Source of the DNA: Sphingobium terrigena | GTDB taxonomy: Bacteria; Pseudomonadota; Alphaproteobacteria; Sphingomonadales; Sphingomonadaceae | NCBI RefSeq assembly: GCF_003591655.1 | Contig: NZ_QVRA01000007.1 | Span: 148,376-212,375, forward strand | Direction: 5' to 3' | DNA: 64,000 nucleotides | Part shown: positions 1-7,816 of the stretch, one piece after another | Numbering within the stretch: position 1 is the first letter of the stretch | Layout of the letters: each line of letters begins with the position of its first letter | Translations under genes and position numbers: made by a program | Notes under the pieces: generated by a model | What the model saw: the letters and a program-made list of their open reading frames with translations, nothing else | What the model was told of the DNA's origin: nothing | Database searches by the model: none

Positions 1-537
1 ATGCGCGCGATGGTGGCGCAGGGGTGGGACATCGACATTCGCGCGCATCACCGGCGCGGTGGGGCAGTGCTGGGAATTTGCGGCGGATACCAGATGTTGG
101 GGCGGACGATCAGCGATCCCGAAGGAATCGAGGGACCGCCGGGCGCGGTGGCGGGGCTGGGGCTGCTGGAGGTGGACACGCTATTGTCGGCAGGCAAGGC
201 GCTGGATCTGGTGCAAGGGCATGGCCTGGGCGCGGATTTCAGCGGTTATGAGATGCATATGGGCGCGACCAGCGGGCCGGATTGCGCGCGGCCCTTTGCG
301 GTGCTGGACGGCGACCGGGTCGATGGGGCGATCAGCCGTGACGGGCTGGTGCTGGGCAGCTATGTCCATGGACTGCTGGCCAGTGCGCCGTTGCGCGACG
401 CATTGTTGCGGCGGCTGGGCGGGCAGTCGGCACTGGCCGATTATGGACAGACGGTGGAAGATGCGCTGGACGAGGTTGCGGCGTTGCTGGAGCAACATGC
501 CGATATCGACGCGATGGTCGCGCTGGCGCTGTCTTAG
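1..537 (+). CDS. cobQ: Cobyric acid synthase CobQ, C-terminal part (5' truncated by window edge)
   Basis: This is the last 178 residues of a class-I-type glutamine amidotransferase as found at the C-terminus of cobyric acid synthase, which amidates the corrin ring in cobalamin synthesis using glutamine. The nucleophile elbow reads GICGGYQML, with the catalytic Cys near residue 27 of the visible part. It is followed by GYEMHMG, and a GSYVHGLL segment supplies the catalytic His. The frame is open at base 1, so the gene begins upstream and the N-terminal dethiobiotin-synthetase-like domain is not visible. The Met at base 1 is unlikely to be the real start. CbiA-type cobyrinate synthases share the domain, but GYEMHMG and GSYVHG favour CobQ. 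Confidence 0.85.
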   Translation: MRAMVAQGWDIDIRAHHRRGGAVLGICGGYQMLGRTISDPEGIEGPPGAVAGLGLLEVDTLLSAGKALDLVQGHGLGADFSGYEMHMGATSGPDCARPFAVLDGDRVDGAISRDGLVLGSYVHGLLASAPLRDALLRRLGGQSALADYGQTVEDALDEVAALLEQHADIDAMVALALS

Positions 538-547
538 ATCAAGGAAA

Positions 548-624
548 TGGTGCACCCGGAGCGATTCGAACGCCCGACCCTCAGATTCGTAGTCTGATGC
601 TCTATCCAGCTGAGCTACGGGTGC
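548..624 (-). tRNA. tRNA-Arg(ACG), copy 1
   Basis: The minus strand folds into a full cloverleaf with a 7-bp acceptor stem GCACCCG/CGGGTGC, the D-arm GCTCAGCTGGATAGAGC, an anticodon loop CTACGAA giving anticodon ACG, a T-arm containing GTTCGAATC and an encoded CCA. It lies 10 nt after cobQ on the opposite strand. Confidence 0.95.
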
Positions 625-677
625 GCTGGAAGGATACAAGCCTGGCGTGAAGCCGGACTGGACGTCCTTCAAAATGT

Positions 678-754
678 TGGTGCACCCGGAGCGATTCGAA
701 CGCCCGACCCTCAGATTCGTAGTCTGATGCTCTATCCAGCTGAGCTACGGGTGC
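678..754 (-). tRNA. tRNA-Arg(ACG), copy 2
   Basis: This 77-nt gene is identical over its full length to the copy at 548-624, with the same anticodon ACG and encoded CCA. The two are separated by 53 nt of unrelated sequence, so this is a recent or conversion-maintained tandem duplication. On the minus strand this copy is upstream of the other, and the two may share a transcript. Confidence 0.95.
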
Positions 755-896
755 ACTGGAGTGGCGCGGATAGTAGGGCGCGCCGGATTGGGCAAGCCCC
801 TTTTTTCACTTTTGCCCGACCATCCCGCCTTTCTGGGGCCGCGCGGCAACTTTTGGCCGCGCCCGCCGTTCGAGACGGCAATGAAAGGATGTCCCC

Positions 897-1382
897 ATGA
901 GCTTTACCCTGAATGACATCGCCTTGCTGCTGGTCGCGCTGGCCATCGGCCTGATCTTGGGCCTGATGATGAGCGGGCGCGGCAAATATCGCCGGGCATG
1001 GCGAGACGAGCAGGCCGCGCACCGGGCCATGGTCAAGGATCGCGACGCACAGCTGGAGGCCGCCAATGCGCGGATCGTCGAGTTGGAGAAGCGGACGGTG
1101 CCGGTTGGCGCAGCGCCTGTCGCTGGCGTTGTGGCTGAGCGTGATGATCTGAGCCGGATCAAGGGTTTGAGCCAGGCGCAGGAAGTGTCGCTCAATGAGG
1201 CGGGCTATCAGCGCTATGGCCAGATCGCGGCGCTGAATGGTGAGCAGGAGGCGGCGCTGGAGGCGCGGCTGGGCCTAACGCCAGGCACGATCGCGCGGGA
1301 GAATTGGCGCGAGCAGGCGCGCGCGCTGGAAGGTAGCGGGCAGCGTAAAGGGCTGTTCGGGCGGGCTTCGACGCCGGTTTGA
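897..1382 (+). CDS. Membrane-anchored protein with C-terminal helix-hairpin-helix-like domain
   Basis: A 161-residue protein of unknown role. Residues about 5-27 form one hydrophobic helix followed by a basic segment, so it is probably N-terminally anchored with a cytoplasmic tail. Residues about 45-65 look like a short coiled coil. Residues about 80-145 contain DDLSRIKGL...GYQRYGQIAAL...RLGLTPGTIARENW. This is the pattern of the HhH-like '41 kDa' domain found after NuoE and in ribosomal-protein-L21-like alphaproteobacterial proteins. The start is supported by AAAGGA 7-12 nt upstream. A strong bidirectional terminator follows the stop. Specific function unknown. Confidence 0.75.
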   Translation: MSFTLNDIALLLVALAIGLILGLMMSGRGKYRRAWRDEQAAHRAMVKDRDAQLEAANARIVELEKRTVPVGAAPVAGVVAERDDLSRIKGLSQAQEVSLNEAGYQRYGQIAALNGEQEAALEARLGLTPGTIARENWREQARALEGSGQRKGLFGRASTPV

Positions 1383-1391
1383 GCGCTTAAG

Positions 1392-1421
1392 AAAAGGGCG
1401 GGGTTTGCGCCCCGCCCTTTT
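1392..1421. terminator. Bidirectional rho-independent terminator between the HhH protein and ppdK
   Basis: A 12-bp perfect stem AAAAGGGCGGGG/CCCCGCCCTTTT surrounds a 6-nt loop, with A/T runs on both sides. It sits between the convergent stops at 1382 and 1425, so it can serve both genes. A nearly identical hairpin recurs at 50714-50741. Confidence 0.85.
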
Positions 1422-1424
1422 GCC

Positions 1425-4103
1425 TTACTTCTTGTTCGCCAGAGCGGCCTGCGCCGCGGCCAGGCGGGCGATCGGCACGCGGTAGGGCGAGGCCGATACA
1501 TAGTCGAGGCCCGTGGCTTCGCAGAAGGCGATCGAGGCCGGATCGCCGCCATGTTCGCCGCAAATGCCAAGCTTGATGCCGGGGCGGGTCTTGCGACCAC
1601 GTTCGGCGGCAAGCTGGATCAGTTCGCCAACGCCTTCGACATCGATGCTGACGAAGGGATCGCGGGCGAAAATGCCCTTGTCAACATAGGTGCCAAGGAA
1701 GCGGCTGGCGTCGTCGCGGCTGATGCCGATCGTGGTCTGGGTCAGGTCGTTGGTGCCGAAGGAGAAAAATTCCCCGACTTCCGCGATTTCCCCGGCCTTG
1801 AGCGCAGCGCGGGGCAGTTCGATCATCGTGCCGACGAGATATTCGACGCTGTCGCCCTGTTCGGCGAATACTTCGGCGGCGACGCGATCGACGATCGCCT
1901 TCATCAGTTCCAGTTCTTTACGGGTCGCGACCAGCGGAATCATGACTTCGGGGATCGGCGCTTCGCCGCCGCGCTGCTTGACGATCAAAGCCGCCTCGAA
2001 GATCGCGCGGGCCTGCATTTCGTAGATTTCGGGATAGGTGACGCCCAGACGGCAGCCGCGATGGCCCAGCATCGGGTTGAATTCATGCAGTTCGTTGGCG
2101 CGGCGCTTGAGCACATCGACCGACACGCCCGCCGCCTTCGCCACTTCCTCAAATTCCGCTTCGGCATGGGGCAGGAATTCGTGCAGCGGCGGATCGAGCA
2201 AGCGGATGGTCACGGGCAGGCCCGCCATCACCATGAAGATCTGCGCGAAATCGTCCCGCTGTTCGGGCAGCAGCCGTTCGAGCGCGACGCGGCGGCCCTT
2301 TTCGCTGTCGGCCAGGATCATTTCGCGCACGGCGGTGATTCGGGCGGCGTCGAAGAACATATGTTCGGTGCGGCACAGACCAACGCCTTCGGCACCGAAT
2401 TCGCGCGCGACCTTGCAGTCCTGCGGGGTTTCGGCGTTAGCGCGGACTTTGAGGCGGCGGACCTTGTCGGCCCAGACCATCAACGTGCCGAAATCGCCGG
2501 CCAGTTCGGGCTGTACGGTCGGGACTTCGCCCGCCATGACTTCACCGGTCGACCCGTCGAGGGTGAGGATGTCGCCTTCTTTCAGCTCCCGGCCATCGAC
2601 GCGCAGGATTTTCGCCTTGGTATCGATCGAGATGCCTCCTGCGCCGGACACGCAGGGGCGGCCCATGCCGCGCGCCACGACGGCGGCGTGGCTGGTCATG
2701 CCGCCACGCGCGGTCAGGATGCCCTTGGCCGCGTGCATCCCGTGAATATCCTCTGGCGAGGTTTCCACGCGGACGAGGATGACGGCGTCGCCCATTTCGT
2801 TGCGACGCTCGGCCGTATCGGCGTCGAATACGATCAGGCCCGATGCGGCACCGGGGCTGGCGGGCAGCCCCTTGGTCAGCACGTCGCGCGGCGCCTTGGG
2901 ATCGAGCGTGGGGTGGAGCAGCTGGTCGAGCGCGGCGGGATCGACGCGGGCGACGGCTTCCTCTTCGGTGATCAGCCCTTCATGCGCCATGTCCACGGCC
3001 ATTTTGAGCGCAGCCTTGGCGGTGCGCTTGCCGGAGCGGGTCTGGAGCATCCAGAGCTTGCCCTGCTGGACGGTGAATTCAATGTCCTGCATGTCGCGAT
3101 AATGGGTTTCGAGGATCTGGAACACCTTGGCCAGTTCGGCATAGGTTTCCGGCATCGCCTCTTCCATCGACAGCGGCTTGGCCCCTGCCCGCTCCCGCGC
3201 GGCCAGCGTCAGATATTGCGGGGTGCGGATGCCCGCGACGACATCCTCGCCCTGGGCGTTGATCAGAAATTCGCCATAATAGACATTTTCGCCGGTCGAC
3301 GGGTCGCGGGTGAAGGCGACGCCGGTGGCCGAGGTTGCGCCCATATTGCCGAACACCATCGCCTGCACATTGACGGCGGTGCCCCATTCGCCGGGGATGT
3401 TGTTAAGGCGGCGATAGACTTTCGCGCGCTCCGACTGCCACGAACCGAACACGGCGCTGATCGCGCCCCAGAGCTGGTCATGCACGTCCTGCGGGAACGG
3501 CTTGTCCCACAGTTTTTCCACCAGCGCCTTATATTCGGCGACCAGCGCCTTCCAGTCGTCGGCGGTCATTTCGGTATCAAGGCTGTAGCCCTGATCTTCC
3601 TTGGCGACTTCCAGCGCTTCTTCAAACGCGCCATGGTCCAGTTCCAGCACCACGTCCGAATACATCTGGATGAAACGGCGATAGCTGTCCCAGGCGAAAC
3701 GCTCGTCGCCCGATGTGTTGGCAAGGCCGATGACGGTTTCGTCGTTGAGGCCGAGGTTGAGGACGGTGTCCATCATGCCGGGCATCGACGCGCGCGCGCC
3801 GGAGCGGACCGAGACGAGCAGCGGATCGGCCGCGTCGCCGAACTTCTTGCCGGTGATCCCCTCAATATGCGCAAGGCCGGTGGCGACTTCCGCCTTCACG
3901 CTGTCGGGATAGACGCCGCCATCTTCATAATAGCGGGTGCACATGGCGGTTGTGATGGTGAAGCCGGGTGGGACAGGCAGGCCGATCGCGGCCATGCCGT
4001 CGAGGTTTGCGCCCTTGCCGCCCAGAAGGTTGCGGTCACCCTGCCCGCCATCATCCACGCCGCCGCCAAAACGATAGACATAACGGGTCGCGGTCGTGGT
4101 CAT
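1425..4103 (-). CDS. ppdK: Pyruvate, phosphate dikinase
   Basis: An 892-residue enzyme interconverting pyruvate, ATP and Pi with PEP, AMP and PPi. The N-terminus (YVYRFGGG, LLGGKGANL) belongs to the ATP-grasp nucleotide-binding domain. The central swivelling domain carries the phosphohistidine in GGMTSHAAVVAR (His472). The C-terminal TIM barrel has LLDPPLHEFLP and the catalytic Cys848 in GICGEHGGDP. Length is normal for the family. An upstream in-frame Met at 4145 exists. I chose ATG 4103 because AGAGG lies just upstream and family members begin close to the YVYRFGGG motif. It is a single gene with a terminator after it, downstream of glyS on the same strand. Confidence 0.97.
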   Translation of the reverse strand: MTTTATRYVYRFGGGVDDGGQGDRNLLGGKGANLDGMAAIGLPVPPGFTITTAMCTRYYEDGGVYPDSVKAEVATGLAHIEGITGKKFGDAADPLLVSVRSGARASMPGMMDTVLNLGLNDETVIGLANTSGDERFAWDSYRRFIQMYSDVVLELDHGAFEEALEVAKEDQGYSLDTEMTADDWKALVAEYKALVEKLWDKPFPQDVHDQLWGAISAVFGSWQSERAKVYRRLNNIPGEWGTAVNVQAMVFGNMGATSATGVAFTRDPSTGENVYYGEFLINAQGEDVVAGIRTPQYLTLAARERAGAKPLSMEEAMPETYAELAKVFQILETHYRDMQDIEFTVQQGKLWMLQTRSGKRTAKAALKMAVDMAHEGLITEEEAVARVDPAALDQLLHPTLDPKAPRDVLTKGLPASPGAASGLIVFDADTAERRNEMGDAVILVRVETSPEDIHGMHAAKGILTARGGMTSHAAVVARGMGRPCVSGAGGISIDTKAKILRVDGRELKEGDILTLDGSTGEVMAGEVPTVQPELAGDFGTLMVWADKVRRLKVRANAETPQDCKVAREFGAEGVGLCRTEHMFFDAARITAVREMILADSEKGRRVALERLLPEQRDDFAQIFMVMAGLPVTIRLLDPPLHEFLPHAEAEFEEVAKAAGVSVDVLKRRANELHEFNPMLGHRGCRLGVTYPEIYEMQARAIFEAALIVKQRGGEAPIPEVMIPLVATRKELELMKAIVDRVAAEVFAEQGDSVEYLVGTMIELPRAALKAGEIAEVGEFFSFGTNDLTQTTIGISRDDASRFLGTYVDKGIFARDPFVSIDVEGVGELIQLAAERGRKTRPGIKLGICGEHGGDPASIAFCEATGLDYVSASPYRVPIARLAAAQAALANKK

Positions 4104-4154
4104 GATGGCCTCTTCTGTATCAGTCATTCCCGGCACTCCCTGCACTGATTGCCG

Positions 4155-4185
4155 ATTATATTGCGTTGCAACAATCTGGCAGCAA
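4155..4185 (-). promoter_or_regulatory. Possible ppdK promoter
   Basis: In the AT-rich 4104-4265 spacer the minus strand has TATAAT (4155-4160) and TTGCTG (4180-4185) 19 bp apart. These would start transcription about 45 nt before the ppdK ATG. The hexamers match the sigma-70 consensus well but the spacing is longer than optimal. A related ATTATATTACGTTAG sequence recurs about 100 bp away across the glyS stop. Confidence 0.35.
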
Positions 4186-4265
4186 TAGCCAGATAGAGCG
4201 CAATCGAATAGGATTATTACGCCTTAACTTCGCATTTTTCCCGGTAAATTCGACATTATATTACG

Positions 4266-6677
4266 TTAGCCAGTAATTTTGGAAAAGTCCGCCACGCTGT
4301 GAACCGCATCACGCACCCGCGCCAGCAGCGCGAGGCGGGCGGAGCGCTTCGCGGAATCGGGGTCGTTGACCGTCACGCTTTCAAAGAAGGCGTCGATGGG
4401 CGCGCGGAGCGTTGCAAGGGCAGCCATCGCCCCCTCGAAATCCTCCGCCGCCACCGCCTGTGCCGTGCGCGGTTCCGCCACGTCGAGCGCGGCGATGAGC
4501 GCAGCTTCGGCTATTTCGGGCGTGTAGGACAGGCCTGAATTGCCCTCCCCCTCCAGGGGGAGGGTTGGGTGGGGGTGTGCCACGTCGATAGCGGGACGCT
4601 CGGCTTCGCCTCGCTCCCCCTCTCCCCGGCCCTCTCCCCGCTGGGGAGAGGGAGTTTGTGGCGCTTCCTTCTTGAGGATGTTCGCGGCGCGCTTGTAGCC
4701 GGCCAGCAGGTTCGCACCGTCGTCGGTCGCGACGAAGGACTGGAGCGCATGGACGCGGGCGAGCAGGCGAACGAGATCATTCTCCCCGCCCAAGGCAAAC
4801 ACCGCGTCGATCAGGTCGTGACGAACACCGGCTTCGCGTTGCTGGACTTTGAGGCGGTCGGCGAAGAAAAATTCGAGAAAATTCTGCCTAATAGATTTAG
4901 AAAGTCTGGCAGCCTGCACAAAGCTAATTTGCCATTGCTTCTCAGCAATGTCTTTGAGTGCTGAATGAACACCCTCGTCCACATCAATATCTTTAATTGC
5001 AGCAAGTGCTTTATATGTCAGCCGCGATGGCCATCCCACACGGCTAGCAGCATGACCTAGTGCAGAAGTCGCGATAATTTTTGACAGGTTGAGCCGAAGT
5101 TCATTGAGAAGGATGAGTTGAATAACGCCCAGCGCTGACCGACGAAGGGCAAATGGGTCTTTAGAACCAGTGGGCTTTTCGTCGATCGAAAAGAAAGAAA
5201 CCAAGCTATCCAGCTTGTCCGCCAAGCTCACCGCTACCGTGACCGGCGCGGTGGGGACGTCGTCGCCCTGGCCGACCGGCTTGTAATGGTCGCGGATGGC
5301 GTCGGCTACGGCGTCTGGCAGGCCTTCGGCGCGGGCGTAGTAGCCGCCCATAATGCCTTGCAGTTCGGGAAATTCGCCGACCATTTCGGTGACGAGGTCG
5401 GCCTTGCACAGGCGGGCGGCTTGTTCGGCGAGGGTGGCGAGTTGCGCGACATCGTCCCCCTCCCGCTTGCGGGAGGGGTTAGGGGAGGGCATGTCCGAGG
5501 TGGCTGCTACATGCCCTCCCCCGACCCCTCCCGCAAGCGGGAGGGGAGCTTTCGCCGTGACGATCCCCTCTTCCACCAGCCAACGGGCCAGCTTCGCCAC
5601 GCGCTCGACCTTGTCGGCCACCGTTCCCAATTTCTCGTGGAAGGTGATGCGTTCCAGTTTCCTGGCGTGATCTTCCAGCCGGGTCTTGCGGTCCTGTTCC
5701 CAGAAGAAGCGGGCGTCGCTCAGGCGGGCGGCCAGCACCTTGCGGTTGCCGGCGATGATGGCGGTGCCGCCGTCCTTCGCCTCGATATTGGCGGTGCAGA
5801 TGAAGGCGGGGGCGAGTTTGCCGTCGCCGTCCCGCAGGACAAAATATTTCTGGTTGATGCGCAGCGTCAGCTGGATGACTTCGGGCGGCACCTCCAGGAA
5901 AGCGGGGTCGAAATCGCCGAGCAGCGGGACCGGCCATTCAGTGAGGCCCGCATTTTCCGCGATCAGTCCCTTGTCCTCGACCACCGTGTAGCCATGGGCG
6001 GCAGCGGCCTGCGCGGATTTTTCGGCGATGATCGACTGGCGTTCCTGATGGCTGACGATGACATGGCAGGCGCGCAGCTTTTCGGCATAATCGCTGGCGC
6101 CGCCGATCGTGATCTCACCGCTGTGGTGGAAGCGGTGGCCGAGCGTGGCATAGCCCGACTGGATGCCGTCGACTTCGCACGGGATCAAATCCTCGCCCAA
6201 AATCGCGACGATGCCCTGTAGCGGGCGGACCCAGCGCAGGCTTTCGGTGGTCTGGGAGGCGCTGCCCCAGCGCATCGATTTGGGCCAGGGAAAGGCGCGG
6301 ATGATGGCGGGGATGGCTTGCGCCAGCACATCCGCGGTCGCGCGGCCGGGCTTGTTGACGACCGCGAACCAGATGCCGTCGCGATCCTCAAGGCTGTCCT
6401 GGGTCAGGCCGGTCTTGCGCAGGAAGCCTTCAAGCGCCTGGGGCGGCGCGCTGGTGCGCGGGCCTTTATGTTCTTCGCTGACGGCGGCGGTTTGCAACGG
6501 CAGGTCGCGGGCGATGAGCGCCAGGCGGCGCGGCGTCACGAAACTTTCGATCGCGCCGGGGGTGAGGCCGGATTTGGCCAGTTCCTCGGTAAACAGGCGG
6601 GCGAGATCGTCGCTGGCCTTCAATTGCATACGCGCGGGAATTTCCTCGCAGCGCAGTTCGAGGAGGAAGTCAGTCAT
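4266..6677 (-). CDS. glyS: Glycine--tRNA ligase beta subunit, carrying in-frame repeat insertions
   Basis: The beta subunit of the alpha2beta2 glycyl-tRNA synthetase, responsible for tRNA recognition together with GlyQ. It starts LLELRCEEIPARM and contains GPRTSAPPQALEGFLRK and KSMRWG, all typical of the family. At 803 residues it is longer than usual because two repeat-derived stretches are read through in frame: one at about residues 380-410 (DNA 5456-5547) and one at about 672-712 (DNA 4541-4662, including TPSPQRGEGRGEG). Between them, DNA about 4850-5215 has AT-rich codon use (AGA, TCT, ATT, CTT, TTT) unlike both flanks. ATG 6677 was chosen for the conserved N-terminus and GGAGAG upstream. 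Earlier in-frame Mets read through a repeat (WVPAFAGMT) and are spurious. It follows glyQ. Confidence 0.95.
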   Translation of the reverse strand: MTDFLLELRCEEIPARMQLKASDDLARLFTEELAKSGLTPGAIESFVTPRRLALIARDLPLQTAAVSEEHKGPRTSAPPQALEGFLRKTGLTQDSLEDRDGIWFAVVNKPGRATADVLAQAIPAIIRAFPWPKSMRWGSASQTTESLRWVRPLQGIVAILGEDLIPCEVDGIQSGYATLGHRFHHSGEITIGGASDYAEKLRACHVIVSHQERQSIIAEKSAQAAAAHGYTVVEDKGLIAENAGLTEWPVPLLGDFDPAFLEVPPEVIQLTLRINQKYFVLRDGDGKLAPAFICTANIEAKDGGTAIIAGNRKVLAARLSDARFFWEQDRKTRLEDHARKLERITFHEKLGTVADKVERVAKLARWLVEEGIVTAKAPLPLAGGVGGGHVAATSDMPSPNPSRKREGDDVAQLATLAEQAARLCKADLVTEMVGEFPELQGIMGGYYARAEGLPDAVADAIRDHYKPVGQGDDVPTAPVTVAVSLADKLDSLVSFFSIDEKPTGSKDPFALRRSALGVIQLILLNELRLNLSKIIATSALGHAASRVGWPSRLTYKALAAIKDIDVDEGVHSALKDIAEKQWQISFVQAARLSKSIRQNFLEFFFADRLKVQQREAGVRHDLIDAVFALGGENDLVRLLARVHALQSFVATDDGANLLAGYKRAANILKKEAPQTPSPQRGEGRGEGERGEAERPAIDVAHPHPTLPLEGEGNSGLSYTPEIAEAALIAALDVAEPRTAQAVAAEDFEGAMAALATLRAPIDAFFESVTVNDPDSAKRSARLALLARVRDAVHSVADFSKITG
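4541..4662 (-). repeat. GC-rich palindromic repeat block inside glyS (C-terminal region)
   Basis: Two short palindromes sit side by side: a CCCTCCCCCTCC/GGGGGAGGG hairpin near 4543-4565 and a CCCTCTCCCCG/CTGGGGAGAGGG hairpin near 4630-4653. Read on the minus strand they encode low-complexity P/R/G/E-rich peptide (TPSPQRGEGRGEG and HPHPTLPLEGEG). I recognise such peptides as translated intergenic repeats rather than conserved GlyS sequence. The frame is preserved on both sides. Confidence 0.75.
5456..5547. repeat. Long inverted repeat inserted in glyS (middle)
   Basis: About 92 bp of near-perfect self-complementary DNA. The left arm begins CCCCCTCCCGCTTGCGGGAG and ends GGGAGGGCATGT. The right arm begins ACATGCCCTCCC and ends GCAAGCGGGAGGGG. 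The arms are about 38 nt with about two mismatches, each arm contains its own small hairpin, and a 14-nt loop separates them. It is translated in frame within glyS as APLPLAGG...PSPNPSRKREG. Confidence 0.85.
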
Positions 6678-6695
6678 TGCCACTCTCCGCCAGTG

Positions 6696-6784
6696 CGTCA
6701 TTCCCGCGAAAGCGGGAACCCATCGTGCCAGCTTGACCCAAGGCATGTGGGGAGAATTGGGTCCCCGCCTTCGCGGGGATGACG
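6696..6784 (+). repeat. Intergenic palindromic repeat family B, copy 1 (glyQ-glyS spacer)
   Basis: Starts CGTCATTCCCGCGAAAGCGG and ends CGCCTTCGCGGGGATGACG. Each end has its own small hairpin, and the ends are complementary to each other. It fills most of the glyQ-glyS spacer and stops 18 nt before the glyS start codon, leaving the Shine-Dalgarno sequence intact. Other copies are at 35077-35166 (inverted) and 45223-45312. Confidence 0.85.
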
Positions 6785-6809
6785 GTGGTTTGCGGGGAAG
6801 CGTAGGTCA

Positions 6810-7682
6810 TTATGCGGTCCACCCGTTGCTCTGCATCCATGCTTCGCAGCTGCCCTTGGCCATATCGCGCACTTGCCCCATGTAGCTGGCGCGTTCCTGT
6901 ACGGAGATGACGCCGCGGGCCTGGAGCAGGTTGAAGGTGTGGGACGCCTTGATCGCCTGTTCGAACGCGGCGAGCGGGACGCCATTGTCGATGCACTGAC
7001 GCCATTCGGACTGGCAATCCTTGAACCAGCGGAACAGTTTTTCGGTGTCGGCGACCTCGAAATTCCATTTCGACATCTGCCGCTCATTTTCAAGGAACAC
7101 GTCGCCATAGGTGACGCCCGCATCGTTGAATTTCAGGTCATAGACGCTATCGACGCCCTGAATATACATGGCGAGCCGTTCGAGACCGTAGGTGAGTTCG
7201 CCCGCGACCGGCTTGCAGTCATAGCCGCCCATTTGCTGGAAATAGGTGAACTGGCTGACTTCCATGCCGTCGCACCAGACTTCCCAACCCAGGCCCCAGG
7301 CGCCCAGCGTCGGGCTTTCCCAGTCATCCTCGACAAAGCGGATGTCGTGCACCAGCGGGTCGATGCCGATCTCTACCAGAGACCCCAGATAGAGGTCCTG
7401 AAGGTTGGCGGGCGACGGCTTCATGATCACCTGATATTGGTAATAATGCTGAAGCCGGTTGGGGTTTTCGCCATAGCGGCCATCGGTCGGGCGGCGGCTG
7501 GGCTGGACATAGGCGGCGTTCCACGGCTTTGGGCCGAGGGCGCGCAGCGTGGTCGCGGGGTGGAAGGTGCCTGCGCCGACTTCCATATCATAGGGTTGCA
7601 GGATGACGCAGCCCTGTTTCCCCCAATAGGCATGGAGGGTCAGGATGAGGTCCTGGAAGGAAAGCGCTTTGCCTTCGGCCAC
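6810..7682 (-). CDS. glyQ: Glycine--tRNA ligase alpha subunit
   Basis: The 290-residue catalytic alpha subunit of the bacterial tetrameric glycyl-tRNA synthetase, which activates glycine with ATP. It is recognised from [17 protein letters not shown] near the N-terminus, the class II motif 2 region ([17 protein letters not shown]), and [14 protein letters not shown]. Length and start ([13 protein letters not shown]) match the family. It is upstream of glyS on the minus strand. The 132-nt spacer is mostly a repeat of family B, so the two-gene operon tolerates an RNA hairpin between its cistrons. The upstream spacer to 7817 is shared with a divergent gene. Confidence 0.97.
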   Translation of the reverse strand: MAEGKALSFQDLILTLHAYWGKQGCVILQPYDMEVGAGTFHPATTLRALGPKPWNAAYVQPSRRPTDGRYGENPNRLQHYYQYQVIMKPSPANLQDLYLGSLVEIGIDPLVHDIRFVEDDWESPTLGAWGLGWEVWCDGMEVSQFTYFQQMGGYDCKPVAGELTYGLERLAMYIQGVDSVYDLKFNDAGVTYGDVFLENERQMSKWNFEVADTEKLFRWFKDCQSEWRQCIDNGVPLAAFEQAIKASHTFNLLQARGVISVQERASYMGQVRDMAKGSCEAWMQSNGWTA

Positions 7683-7816
7683 GGGGGATCCTTGCGATAT
7701 GACGGTTTAGCTTGGCGTCGCGCATTGGCGTATGGGGGTGAAACGGTCAAGGGAAAGGCGCGTAAAACAGGGTTAAGCGGCTTGCCCTTGGGCCGCCCTG
7801 CCCGCATGTGTGGGGC

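Noticed and set aside
1551..4148. 865-codon open frame on the plus strand opposite ppdK
   Set aside because: High-GC codon structure leaves the antisense frame open; the peptide is rich in G/D/H/Q/R without domains, while the minus strand encodes a full PPDK.
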